Source of the DNA: Siphonodentalium dalli
Taxonomy: Eukaryota; Mollusca; Scaphopoda; Gadilida; Siphonodentaliidae
Reading direction: 5' to 3'
NCBI GenBank assembly: GCA_032622095.1
Contig: CP136069.1
Span: 184,005,122-184,069,121 of the forward strand
DNA length: 64,000 nt
Shown here piece by piece: positions 48,875 through 60,061 of this stretch. Within the stretch, counting starts at the first letter, position 1; the number at the start of each line of letters is the position of its first letter. Below the pieces are notes generated by a model. The model was not told the DNA's origin. It did not search any database and saw only the letters and a program-made list of their open reading frames with translations. The position numbers and the translations under genes were made by a program.

Positions 48875-49862
48875 ATGAGTGTCATGAATGGAATTTTGGA
48901 AAGGTTGATGTCTAATCCAGGCCAGATGAATAACAATAATAACATGAGACTTCCAGAGACTGTTTCAAGTGTTGCAGATTTTGACTTACCAGATGAGATG
49001 TTTGAAATACCATTGAGACAAATGGAGAGAAATGTTGGGTATACAAAGCCGGATTACTATGACGGAAAGGGAAGTTGGATGGATTATATAACACATTTTG
49101 AGATGGTAGCTGAACTCAATTGATGGTCAAATACCAATGGCAATGAAATTGGCGACATGTATGAAGGGAAATGCCAGGAGCATATTAGTGGAGGTTCGTC
49201 AAGATCATTGGAGAAACTATGGGCAATTAAAGTAAATTCTCTCAGATAGGTTTGAACCGAAGAATCAATCCTATAGAACCCAACTGAGCAATAGGATACG
49301 TAAACGAGATGAGCCACTCACAGACCTGGTGCAAGATAATAAGAAATTGGTTCGACTGGCCTATCCAACTGCATCAGAAGATGTACAAAACAGTTTATCA
49401 TATAGAAGTTTCAGGGATACACTAAACGATAGGGAGATGGAGTGGGCTATTTGTCAGAATGGTACCGAGAATATTGAAGAGGCTCTCAATCTGGCTATGA
49501 AATATGAGGCATTTACAGTTAGTCGGCATGGGAAACCTAAACAAAACAATGTGCGAATGCATGAACTCCAAGATAATCTACATATGGACATACCCCAATT
49601 ACCAATAATGGAACAAATCTCAGAGAGGTTAGCAAAATTGGAAACAGAGCAGGAGGATGTCCTGGAAAATACACGTCAAAGGAACAGAGGGTGTTTTTAC
49701 TGTGGCTCGGAACACATTAAAATAAATTGTGAGAAATTCAAGCGGGAAAGACCAGCCACGGCTTCATATTTGAATAGACCCAGGAGATCGTATGGCCCTC
49801 CGAGACCGTTCAAAACTGAGAGGGGAATCCAGACACAGGACAGGGAAACTAGATTTTGCTGA
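48875..49862 (+). pseudogene. gag: gag remnant with CCHC-type zinc knuckle
   Basis: Two frames make up the remnant: 48875-49123 (leader part ending GSWMDYITHFEMVAEL) and 49329-49862. The gap between them carries gag-like text in other frames and an in-frame stop near 49230. The second part has a typical gag motif, RLAYPTASEDVQ, then a C-terminal knuckle CFYCGSEHIKINC. The spacing is C-X2-C-X3-H-X4-C, one residue shorter than the usual CCHC box. It ends at a TGA one base before the hAT-type target duplication (49863-49870). Gag would form the particle and bind the genomic RNA; this copy cannot make a full protein. Confidence 0.75.
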
Positions 49863-49870
49863 GACTGAGG

Positions 49871-51054
49871 TAGGGTCCTGCGAATTGGAGATTTTGATCG
49901 AATCGAATATAGAATCGAGTCTACGTAATCGAATCGAATATTGAATCGAATATCGAATCGAATCATACGTGTGTGTTGCATTCTCAGTTAGGCATTTAAT
50001 GTCAATGATTAGACAATTTGAGAATCGTTCTATGAACTTCCATGAAGTTCCATCATAACTTGTGTGGCGATCAACCGTCGTTCCCGATACTATTAACTTC
50101 AATTGAGAGAAAAAAACCAGATTAAAACGTCCATGCGGTCGTAACGACGATTAGATATATAACCACTAAACGGATTATAGGAAATTAAAATCATGCGCAA
50201 TTTGTAGAGTTTGCATATACATGAACAATTGCAAATCGGCACTAGGAAACACCGGTTTTTACGGGTGTCAGTCAACTCGTACCCTGTCCAACTTGTACCC
50301 TGCTGTTTTTCAGCAATCCATGGGGTCAAAACTGTGGTATTTCAACTAAATAACGGACATACTATAAACTTGAAGATGCAACAACAGTCGCAGGTTAGCC
50401 TGTTATGTAGTGCTGGATGCTTAGAAGTCTTTTTTTCCCAGACGCTTGCGATTTATATACCACGTTACATTCATCACACATGTAAGTTCCTGCACTACAT
50501 GCAGCTTTTATCATGTTTAAAATAAACATGAATAACGGACGACAAATTGTCAAGTTTCAAGGAACGCTCCGAAACTGAAAGTCAACTTCAGAAGAAAACA
50601 CCGCCACACGCACTCTTCGACGCCGGGAGCACGTGTTGTTTACATTCTCAGCGATATTACAGAACGCGGAGTCTGAGACGTATAGACGGCGGATAACGCT
50701 AGCGGTTGCTCAGTCTCATCGCTATTATCATTTACGCGTGTCGTCGGTCCATCGGCGATCTCTGAGCTTTTGGCTACCATGTTCAAAGCTAGAATTCAGA
50801 TGTATTTAGTCGTCCTATAGTGGCTAATTACTGGCTATACTTATATTTAATAGCATGCGAACATTCGCAATGTACAATAAGAATTATAAGGTGCATATAT
50901 TCATAATTTTCGGGAATTATATGGCACACAAACAGTGCACTTGTCCGTAAACAGCTTACTTTTTTGTCAGTGTATATTCGAAATTTCGAGTTGGCAATTT
51001 CGAATCGAATTCGAATCGAATTTGACTTTCGAATCGAATATTCGCAGGACCCTA
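49871..51054. mobile_element. 1184-bp hAT-type MITE inside the retrotransposon
   Basis: Terminal inverted repeats TAGGGTCCTGCGAAT (left) and ATTCGCAGGACCCTA (right) are perfect over 15 bp. Both sides carry the 8-bp duplication GACTGAGG (49863-49870 and 51055-51062). An 8-bp duplication with TAGGG-type ends is diagnostic for hAT elements. Subterminal regions are rich in TCGAATCGAATA repeats on both sides, probable transposase binding sites. There is no transposase ORF. It inserted after the retrotransposon was in place. Confidence 0.92.
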
Positions 51055-51062
51055 GACTGAGG

Positions 51063-51458
51063 GTCAATATTTAGCAGAGGAGGTACATGTAGAAGATGGA
51101 CCCACAAATATTTTTGAAGTCAAAAATGTATAATGATGGACTCATTGTCAATATTAATATTTTGAACAAATCAATGCATTGCCTAATAGATACAGGTGCG
51201 TCAGTTTTTGTATTACATAGTGATATTTATAAGGAAATGGGACCAACAAAGCCACAGTTGAATGAGAAGTGTGGACGGCTTAAGGTGGCAGATGGTAAAT
51301 TAATCGATCCAGATGGTGCAGCTATATTTCCATTGGTGATTGAGGGGAAACAATATGACACATACATGATAGTAGCGAATATGGACACAACGCTATACTG
51401 GGATATGACTTTTTATGGTGATACAATTGCGAGATCAACAATACAGATGGAGTGGTAA
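51063..51458 (+). pseudogene. pol: pol: aspartic protease domain
   Basis: The frame 51096-51458 contains LIDTGASVFVLHSDIYKEMG, with the DTGAS catalytic motif of retropepsins, followed at the expected distance by a region that should form the flap and the second strand pair. It cleaves Gag-Pol in functional elements. The frame ends at 51458 and polypeptide continues in another frame from 51452, an 8-base overlap that reflects a frameshift mutation or programmed shift. Confidence 0.85.
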
Positions 51459-52620
51459 AGATAGGAGGACATGAAGTACATGGACAATTAGAAAGCCAAC
51501 TTAGATCAATTTTCAGACTGGGGTTGTCTGAGAATGCGGTAGTGCCACCATGCAGCGAGATGGAGATTGTATGTCATTTAACAACTGGGAAGGCGATGGG
51601 ACATACAGCAATTGTTGAGGAAGCAAGTGAGAGTTTGTTGAGAAAAGGGTTGACAGTAGCCAGATGCTTGGTGGATCCAAAAATGGACAAGATACCATTG
51701 AGGGTGACAAATGATACTGATGGGGATGTAAATTTATATAAGGAAACAAATATGGCAGAGTGTGAGACTATACAATACAAGGAAGTGACGGGTGGGGAAT
51801 TTATGGGAGTAATTACTAACAGTGAACTGGACGTTCACACAGATCATCTCAAAGTGATAATGGACTCATTGGATGATGACATTGATGAAGAGACAAGGGG
51901 TAAAGTGTGGAAAAATATGCAGACGCATTTGCCAAATCAAAGGATGACATGGGATGCACCGACTTAGTGTACCACAAGATTGACACAGGAAATAGTCCAC
52001 CTCTCAAACAGACCCATACCAAAAGGACTCAGAAAAGAAGCTGAGTAAGAGATACAAAAGATGCTTAGAAATGGAGTGATAGTCCCATAAAAATCGCCAT
52101 GGTCGTCACCAATTTGCCTAGTTCGAAAACCTGACAAATCAATCCGGTTTTGTATTGATTTCCGGAGGACCAATGCTGTTACAGTTAGCGATGTTTACCC
52201 ATTGCCACGGATCGCTGACTCATTGGATAACCTAGGGGGCGCCACTACTTACTCCACTTTGGATTTACAATGCGGATACTGGCAGATCCAGATCAATCCG
52301 GCAGATCAACCTAAAACAGCTTTTGCCACAGCAACGGGAGGTCTCTGGGAATTTGCCTCTATGCCATATGGTTTGAAAAACAGTGGAAGTACATTTCAAC
52401 GTCTTATGGAACAAATACTACAGGGATTGCAATGGAAAACATGCCTATTGTACGTAGACGACATTATTGCATTCAGCCATGGATGAATCGATATCCACTT
52501 AAAGCGATTGGACGAAATACTCAGCAGGATCAAGTCAGCCGGTCTAAAAATATCCTTGAAAAAAATGTCACCTCCTGAAGAAAAGGGTCAAATTTCTGGG
52601 CCATGTTGTGTCAAATAAGG
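51452..52620 (+). pseudogene. pol: pol: reverse transcriptase domain
   Basis: 51452-51967 is the linker before RT. 51968-52200 reads as the RT fingers with at least two stops (phrases VRKPDKSIRFCIDFRRTNA and SDVYPLPRI). 52202-52486 holds motif A (STLDLQCGYWQIQI, catalytic D), motif B (FASMPYGLKNSGSTFQRLM) and motif C (LLYVDDIIAFS, catalytic DD). A TGA follows directly at 52484, and the thumb continues to about 52620 with further shifts. All catalytic aspartates are still present, but the frame is not continuous. Confidence 0.9.
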
Positions 52621-52639
52621 GAATTGAGGCAGATCCAGG

Positions 52640-53290
52640 AAAGACATATGCAGTTAACAAATGGCCAGTGCCCAAGAACGTAAAAGAATTGAGAAGCTCT
52701 CTAGGGACTTGCTTCTATTATCGGAAATTATCAAGTACTTTGCAAAGATAGTTAGACCATTACATATTTTGACGGAGAAGGAAGCTCCCTTGGTGTGGGA
52801 ACCAGAATGTCAGATTACCTTCGATACGTTAAAAAGCTTGTTGACATCAAGTCCGATACTTACCTATATCGACCTGGAAAAAGAGACAATCGTAGATACC
52901 GATGCTTGTGGGAGAGGAATTGGTGCCATCCTTAGTCAAGTCGATGAAAAGGGTGAGAGGGTCATTGCATATTATAGCCGGACATTATCTAAGGCCGAAC
53001 GTAAATATTGTATCAACAGAATGGAGTTATTAGCCGTGGTAGAAGCAGTGAAGCACTTTCATCATTACTTGGTAGGCAGAACAATTGTAGTGAGGACAGA
53101 CCACAGTGCCCCCAATTGGCTGAGACAATTTAAAATGCAGAGGGACAATTGGCTCGTTGTTTGGAAACATTTGACATGTACAATTTCGAAGTCAAACATA
53201 GGGCTGGGAAACTCCATGGAAATGCGATGGACTTTCGAGACGACCGTGTACGCCATGTGAGCATTGTGAAAGGAAACATATGCAGGCTCA
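52640..53290 (+). pseudogene. pol: pol: RT connection and RNase H domain
   Basis: The frame 52661-53260 includes the connection motif RPLHILTEKEAPLVWEPECQ and the RNase H core: TDACGRGIGAILSQV (first D), the conserved E in NRMELLAVVEAV, and VVRTDHSAPNWLRQF (TDH). A frameshift near 53140 moves the sequence to another frame that reads RCLETFDMYNFEVKHRAGK up to about 53290, the typical end of gypsy RNase H before integrase. Confidence 0.88.
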
Positions 53291-53443
53291 AATGGAAAAT
53301 GAAGAGCAGAATGAAGAATATTGTGTACATAAGATGGAGATCAGAGATAGGCAAGAATGTCTAACAGAAGAAACAATAGAGTCATGTGAGTGGGTGCAGA
53401 AGAAAACAAATGACGAAATGAAGGACAAAGAAAAGACCCCATA

Positions 53444-54720
53444 TTGGCACACATTATTAAATGGAAACAACAGGGACCACGCCCAAGGTGGGAAAATGTA
53501 TCACCCATGTCACAGAATTGCAAAAATATATGGGCGAAATGGGACTCCATTATTTTGGAAGAGGACATCCTTTATTTTAAATGGCCAGATTGCAACAAGG
53601 GTACAGTTAGTCTGAAATTTATAGTTCCACAGGCATGGTACAAAGGAATAATGGAGCTATTTCATAGTCAACCTGTGGCAGGACACCTGGGAATTACCCG
53701 AACTATTGCACGGATCAGGGCCAGGTTTTACTGGATATGAATTAGGAAAACAGTGGAAAACTTCATTGCAAGGTGCCAAATTTGTCAGCAGAGGAAGCCA
53801 CCACGCCCCAAACCAGGCGCTCCCATGGTGAAATACTTGGTGGGTGAACCTATGGAACGGATTGCACTGGATATTATGGGACCACTCCCCGAATCAAGAA
53901 GGAAAAATAAGCATATATTCATCAGACTACTTCACAAAATGGGTGGAAGCATATCCGATGCCAAATCAAGAAGCACTCATTGTAACCACTATATTATTGG
54001 AAGAGTTTATTTGCCGCTACGGACTAGTAATGAAATCCACTCGGATCAGGGGCGCCATTTCGAGTCAGTTATTCCAAACACTAACAAGCTAGCCATGAAG
54101 AAGACCAGGACCACACCATACCACCCCTCTAGTGATGGACTCCTTGAGAGATGTAACAAGACCATACAGGACATGCTAAGCAAAGTCGTGGATAAGAGCC
54201 ATCGTAATTGGGATGAATTATTGCCATTAGTGATGTTTGTGTATAGGTAATCAGTCCATGAGACAACAGGAGAGTCGCCATCCATGCTAATGATGGGACG
54301 AGAGGCAAAATTACCTGTGGACTTATACTATGGATCCCCTAAGAAACCCCAAACTTGGAGGGATAAAAGCACACACGAATATATACAGCATCTGCAGAAA
54401 AAGATGGAAAATGTCTATGATATTGTTAGGGACAGGATGGAGAAGGCTAGTTATCGTCAGAAGTGTTATTATGACAATAATTAAGGCTGGTAATAGGAAT
54501 TTTAAAATTGGCGATCATGTTTTCTTACACAACAAGCTGGTACCCAGGGGGAGATCCAAAAGCTACACAACCCATGGTTTGGTCCATACACCATAATAGG
54601 CCCGAGGTCGGATGTTACATACGAGGTCAAACAGTCACTAAAGTCACATTCCAAAGTTGTGCATGCCAGTCGGTTAAAACCATTTATGGGTAAAGAAAAG
54701 AAATGGTACACCCCATCCGC
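53444..54720 (+). pseudogene. pol: pol: integrase with GPY/F-type C-terminus
   Basis: The zinc-binding HHCC region is HSQPVAGH...CQICQQRKPPRP (about 53658-53800) and is split by a stop at 53738. The DDE core has LDIMGPLPES (first D, about 53860), SDQGRHFESV (second D, about 54040) and GLLERCNKT (E, about 54145). A stretch around 53915-54035 is only readable in another frame (SDYFTKWVEAYPMPN), so two compensating shifts exist. After a stop near 54248, GREAKLPVDLYYG and GDHVFLHNKLVPRG lead to a WFGPYTIIGP-like GPY/F module in another frame. No chromodomain is recognised. Confidence 0.85.
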
Positions 54721-54844
54721 AGGTTCAGTAACAAGGTCACCGGCTAAAGTTATACCATAAACGATTTAAAGATGAAGGGACAAGCAATATGGTCAGATGT
54801 TCACTGAAGAAAAAGATGTCAACCCCTGAAAATATTCAAATATT

Positions 54845-54876
54845 ATAATAATTCCAATTTATATTTAACAGATACC
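54845..54876 (+). promoter_or_regulatory. Candidate 3' splice site before the extra ORF
   Basis: AT/pyrimidine-rich text ending TATATTTAACAG at 54870 precedes the ATG by six bases. It would suit a spliced subgenomic mRNA for the downstream ORF, as env-position genes use. No matching donor near the leader could be fixed. Confidence 0.35.
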
Positions 54877-55617
54877 ATGAAGCTGAAATGTTTAGATTGC
54901 AACGTAGAGTTCAGAGACGGCCTAGCCCTGATGAGGCATCGGAAAAGAAAACATCGCCACCTGGAATGTGATCAATGTAACTTCAAAGTCAATAAGGGAA
55001 AGGAACGGGAAATGAGGAGACACCGTGATCGAAAACATACTGGTGCAAAGAAGGAGATGAACGGGAAATCCAAAATCATCAAGGTGGTTACAAAAGACGA
55101 AACCAAGGAACCGGAGACCCATACAGTGGAAACACCCCTGATCGTGGATACCAAAATAGAGACCCCAATACCACCTATTGACCATGGGTTAGATTACACA
55201 CTTCCGGTATGTGAGTGGGCAGATGTTGCTCCAATACAAATATTTCCTTCCTACTTGGATTGCTACCCTAAACCACATACCCCTTGGACGGACGAACAAC
55301 TGAGACAAAGACAAATGACACTGGCGGAAGGGATTGCTACACAACCCCCAATAGAGGAAATCATAACTGAACTGGATAAGTTAATCGGAGGAGTGGATAT
55401 AACAACCTTGACAGCGGAAGATGGAGAAGAATTGGCGACGGAAGTTGCGGATTATCCCTACGTACCTATGGATGTAAAAGAAACGGCTGTTACTGAGAAG
55501 ACCACAGAGGAGTTACAGTTACCAGAACCATTTAAAGATTTAAATGAACTTGCTGCGGACCCGCGGTGTTTCTTCTTGGGTGCACGTCCTACTACTTATA
55601 TGGGCACCGAGTTCTGA
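54877..55617 (+). CDS. Extra retrotransposon ORF: 246-aa protein with two C2H2 zinc fingers
   Basis: Uninterrupted frame between integrase and the polypurine tract, the place of env in gypsy-type elements. Residues 4-25 form a finger C-X2-C-X12-H-X4-H (CLDC...HRKRKH). Residues 31-54 form a second with longer spacing, C-X2-C-X14-H-X4-H (CDQC...HRDRKH). A basic segment follows, then a long acidic, proline- and threonine-rich tail (about residues 70-246) with many E and D. There is no signal peptide and no membrane helix, so it is not an envelope protein. Layout suggests a nucleic-acid-binding head with an acidic tail; whether it regulates the element, the host or RNA packaging is unknown. That it remains open while gag-pol is broken is notable. 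Confidence 0.7.
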   Translation: MKLKCLDCNVEFRDGLALMRHRKRKHRHLECDQCNFKVNKGKEREMRRHRDRKHTGAKKEMNGKSKIIKVVTKDETKEPETHTVETPLIVDTKIETPIPPIDHGLDYTLPVCEWADVAPIQIFPSYLDCYPKPHTPWTDEQLRQRQMTLAEGIATQPPIEEIITELDKLIGGVDITTLTAEDGEELATEVADYPYVPMDVKETAVTEKTTEELQLPEPFKDLNELAADPRCFFLGARPTTYMGTEF

Positions 55618-55850
55618 TATTAAGAGCGAAACAGATGGAAGCAAAGATACATTTGGGAAATTATAAAAGAAATTCACACCATATGGATATTTGTGCATCA
55701 GCAAGACGGAATCCGTGACTACCCGACGGAACCAGGTATGAATTAACGGAAACTTGGACGAAGGATCCCGGGGCGACGACCACCAAGGAGATGTCCATAC
55801 AGACCGAGGACTGTGAATAGTAAAATTTCGGGACGAAATCATTATTTTCT

Positions 55851-55870
55851 AGGGGGGGGGGGGGGGGGGG
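55851..55870 (+). promoter_or_regulatory. Polypurine tract (A then 19 G)
   Basis: It follows GGGACGAAATCATTATTTTCT and directly precedes TAGTGAAACG, the LTR start. The phrase GGGACGAAAT shortly before the tract is common in Ty3/gypsy 3' ends. The pure G run is unusually long and could form a G-quadruplex or have grown by slippage. Confidence 0.85.
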
Positions 55871-55873
55871 TAG

Positions 55874-57581
55874 TGAAACGTTTATGTACCGGCAACATTT
55901 TCTTTTCGTAATTGTTAAAACTTTCCCATAATGTATTTCATATTTATCTATTTTACCTAATTTATTCTTACTTAAATTTGGAACGAACGTTGCACGCCTC
56001 CTCTAGTTCATCCATTCTCAATGCATAACCATGTTTAAGAGTACGCACAATTAGCATTTTAATAACATATCTTGTGTATTTACATTTCTGTCATAATCAT
56101 AATCATTACTTCTGGTTACTTCCATAGTAACCTCTTTTATAACGGCCATTCTCATTGGTCAATATTTTCTAACGGCTTTTAAGTTACTATATAAGCTTTC
56201 CAATCAGAAGCCTCGGGGCTTCTGTCCGTCATCTGCTCGCGTGCTATTTGCGTCACACGTAAACAATAACAGCGGATTAATTAGGTCATAACTGTCAGAT
56301 TTATCTCAGGTGCAGTCGCACCGCTATTTCGGCATTTGTTGATATTGGTTTTCGGAGTTGCAAAGATTTACAGCAGCAGTGGTCATTTAATAATATTATT
56401 CATCTTGTGAATAATATTTAGTAGTTAAAGGTAATTCATCGTTTTATGCATTTAATGGATCTTTTATGTATTTTACCTGGATTTCACCTGAGTAGACACT
56501 TTGCCATTTTCCAAGATCGAGAATCATGAGGCGGAACCATGGATGGATTAGTTTGCAATTGGTGACATAGTCTTAGTAAGCTAGGAGCTAATATGATATC
56601 TAATGGTGGAATACATGGACATGAGGATCTAGGGCATTGGTTAATTTATATGCATAAAGTGGATTAATATTCCACTTATTTACAGGCACCATCCAGCCTG
56701 AAGGGAATTCCAAGATATGGATGTGGTGGATTTCAGGAACCATGCAAGGCCAGGGTAGATCAAGTATAATCATGATAAGTGTCTGATCAGGTGGTCCAGT
56801 GTAACATGCTGATTATAGGTTACAATCTTGTCTTATTACTTAGTGATGTTAGATTGCGGTTGGGTTTCACCCTTTATTCATGGTTTAGATCTTTTCTGGG
56901 AATTTACCCGAATTATTCTACAACTTTGGTCCCTACTATTTCCTGTATATCGGATAGTATTTTAGAAGTAACTGAAATGGTTTAAGGTATGCAAGTATGG
57001 TAGTTCTGTCTAAGTACTGTCCATATAGGAAACGGCATTTTATAGACGTTGCAGAGTACAGAATTTTGTAGTTTACTTGTAATTAACAATTACCAAATTA
57101 ATGCAGTAATAGAGCATCTTTCATATCAGGCTTTCTCATACATGCCATTTGCTCCCAGTAGTATTAAGCATTTTGATAGTGCAATTATGTCACTGGTAAG
57201 TACTGGAGTTAATCAATCAGTGGTTATATTCATCATTTATTGTTGAAGTTGTTTATGCATTTATTGGTTAATAAATATCATTGTTGTTAATTACATCTGA
57301 CTCATATTGCTGTCACTTTCGCCAATCACTGTGGTAGGATTATTTCTAAATAGGCATATGAGGTATGCGCACACTTCATTTTGTACTGGGACGCCATTGT
57401 AGATCCATAACTATACCCTGGGGAAACAGGAGTTATATCGGTAAATTCTATATACCATGAGAAGGTTGTAGGCTGTCGGTGGCTGGACTATGAACAGCAC
57501 CCAATCTATATCACTGAGGCCGGGATGAGATAATCTATCCAACGGAGAAGCTATGGACCAACTTCCAGGTCATGGGCTGTA
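55874..57581 (+). repeat. 3' LTR, truncated on its right side
   Basis: It starts TGAAACG after the polypurine tract. 55874-56465 is unique to this copy and contains the promoter. 56466-57581 matches the 5' copy with small differences. The match stops at 57581, before the last roughly 330 bp that precede the primer site in the 5' LTR. Adding the pieces, a full LTR would be about 2.0 kb, unless the shared 1.1 kb is itself an insertion. Confidence 0.7.
56188..56224 (+). promoter_or_regulatory. LTR TATA box and adjacent hairpin
   Basis: TATATAAG at 56188-56195 is followed 9 bases later by a perfect 8-bp stem CAGAAGCC/GGCTTCTG with a TCGG loop (56205-56224). The hairpin falls where transcription would start, so it would lie at the 5' end of the element RNA. 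Confidence 0.6.
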
Positions 57582-58960
57582 AGTAGGGAATCCAATGCGC
57601 ATGCCCACGACAATGTCGCAGCCAAATTGTAGCGATCAAGCAATGTTCAATTTTTACCAGAAAAATCGTGGCGTGACCTTGGCAACGAGCGTGATCGTAT
57701 ATGTCACACAACCACGCACTGGTCATGCTGTAAATACCACGAAAGAAAAAAAATCAAAAATGGCGCAAAGTTCCCAAATTTCTTGGACTTACAGAAAGAG
57801 GCCACATTGGTGGAGATGTGGCATGACAGGGAGTATAGGCCTATACATACCACATATCAGCCATCTGCTATACAGACAAGCATGACAGGGCTGCCGCAAT
57901 TGTTAAAATTGGGGCAGCTGTGGAGTTGAGTTACAAAGATGTCAAAATAAAAACATTTAATTTCACTTGAAATTTCAGTTCAACTTGTTACTGTTAGTTT
58001 AGCAAATTGAGATACATGCAATGTATATAATGGCATACACTCTTATGATTAATGTGTAGGTTTTCAACATACAATGTGTAGCCCTGCTACACACTCATTC
58101 ATTTTTTGAACATTTTTTAAACATATCTGTGTAGTATACGTGTAATATTATGTATGTACACAAATTGTGTAACAATTTTTGGATAAGAATGTGAGTTCAG
58201 TATTCCGAACAGTGGGTATATAGTATTGATGACATATGGAGATTTATATACAAAACTTCCATGGCGTCGAATGGTACATAATATTTTGCTGTCATGTGTG
58301 AGTTTTCATTTTAAATGAACAAATCAGGGCATAGTTGCCTAATATTACTATATTAGTATTAACGTATTACAACAATCATAAACAAGTGTAAGAGCAGTAT
58401 TCGCCATGAAAGTTTTAACTAATATAAACTCATATATCACTAATGCAATACCCACAAGTCGGAATTCGGAACTTACATTGGTCAATGTTTCAAAAGTGTG
58501 CATTTCGTTGAATAAAATACTAATTTTGAAACAAGCATATTGAAGGAAGTCAAATACTTATATCATTATACATGGTTGGCAGGTACGAGAAATGTCACCG
58601 TGTTTGCCATGGCTGTCATAAGTAACCAATCATGAGCTAACTTTTTGTTATTTGTGTTGCTATCAACAAAGGGTGTAATGCTCTATAAACAAAAGTTATT
58701 CTGACCAAAACTCGTCATGTTTAACTGGTAGGTCATACCTACTAACTTTCACATATGAGGCATATGGAGAATGTTCTACATGTTAAGATATGGTCTGTTA
58801 TCGCTGTTATATGATAAAATATTATAAATTTGGTCTTTGTTTTTGCAAATAATGTGGTATTGAATAATTTCCCAATCAAACTATAAGTAGGAGATACAGT
58901 ATATTTGTATCTACCTGTGCCAGAAAAACGAGAGCAGCAATCCTCACGCAATGCATTTTA
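57582..58960. other. No supported feature
   Basis: AT-rich sequence after the broken LTR. One 96-codon frame (57595-57885) has no recognisable domain and is probably chance. Confidence 0.4.
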
Positions 58961-59845
58961 TTACGGTAACATCAATGACATGAGGGTAGCACCAATGAAA
59001 TTTTTGGATTTTCCTAATAAAATCATTCTCCCTTCCTTTAAAAACAAAAATATTTCAATCAAATAACAAGATACATAACATTTAAAAAGGAAATAATAGT
59101 ACCGCAGGTGTGTGAACAATAAAAACTGGCTATTGTATATACATTGTGTTACATCAAGCATTTATAGTTGGAAAGTTCATACCTGACACATTACCCTGTA
59201 GTTGGAAATTTTACACCAACAATAGGTTTAAATGGTACTCAGAGTTTGATTTTCCAACAATTTGTTAGTATGTTCCTAGTTTTTTTTTCTCAAAATTTTG
59301 GACTGACAGCCATCGGTTAGAAATTTTCAACCTCAGGGGCGGTGTCAGGTTGGAAATGTCAAACAATGGAAAGATTGATGACAGTCTAGATGCTAGGATT
59401 TTGCAATTTCCATTATGTTCAGATTTCAATATTTCCTCCCACTGGCCAACCCGTGGCCCGGAGTGTCTCCTGCTCCCTACCATGTGGCCAGTGAAAAACT
59501 TCTAATTAATTTAAGAAAAACAATTGGGGTGTACATGTACATGAATTCACCTGCCGCCAGACTACTTTATGTTAGGATTTTGCAATTTCCTAGATAAGAT
59601 CTCAAAATTGTCTCATATTAGCCCAGTGGATTATATTCATCCCCTGGCTAGTGTCCACAAGATTACTGATCCATTTAGAATATGCTACCGTCCAGGCTTG
59701 TGAGGGAACAGTTGACAGTTGGGGGATCAAGTGGGGGAGGGATGTAAATGCGAACGAAACTTCACAAATTTGTGAGTTTGGTTTAGATATCTTCGAGACC
59801 ATTTCATTGGCAACTGCAGAACGAATTATGATTTCTCTTTATAAT

Positions 59846-59881
59846 GTCATTGGTGTTACTTGTTGTGGTAACACCAATGAC
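59846..59881. other. Perfect 14-bp inverted repeat of the cluster motif
   Basis: Arms GTCATTGGTGTTAC (59846-59859) and GTAACACCAATGAC (59868-59881) enclose an 8-base loop. A direct copy of the motif follows immediately at 59882. Confidence 0.9.
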
Positions 59882-60061
59882 GGTAACACCAATGACATTT
59901 TTTAGGTAAAATGAATCTTTTTTTTATAGAAGTCAAGGAATTTTGTTTGCCATTTCGCAATTTTATTTCTAAGAATCATTTAATGTATAAAATGCATATA
60001 AATCCGCTTTGTTCTATAAAATATTGTTTACCATATCTCGGTAACACCAATGACAAGCAAT

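Larger units (their letters stand above)
47115..57581 (+). mobile_element. Decayed Ty3/gypsy LTR retrotransposon with extra zinc-finger ORF
   Basis: A direct repeat of about 1.1 kb (47115-48222 and 56466-57581) flanks a region with, in order, a tRNA-Leu primer site, gag with zinc knuckle, aspartic protease, reverse transcriptase, RNase H, integrase, an extra C2H2 ORF and a polypurine tract. The RT-RNase H-integrase order defines Ty3/gypsy. At least eight stops or frameshifts in gag-pol make it non-autonomous. The copy is nested, with a hAT-type MITE at 49871. LTRs are truncated differently at each end, so no target duplication can be given. Confidence 0.92.

Noticed and set aside
54877-55617. 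Envelope gene of an errantivirus-like element
   Set aside because: The product has C2H2 fingers and no signal peptide, cleavage site or membrane helix.
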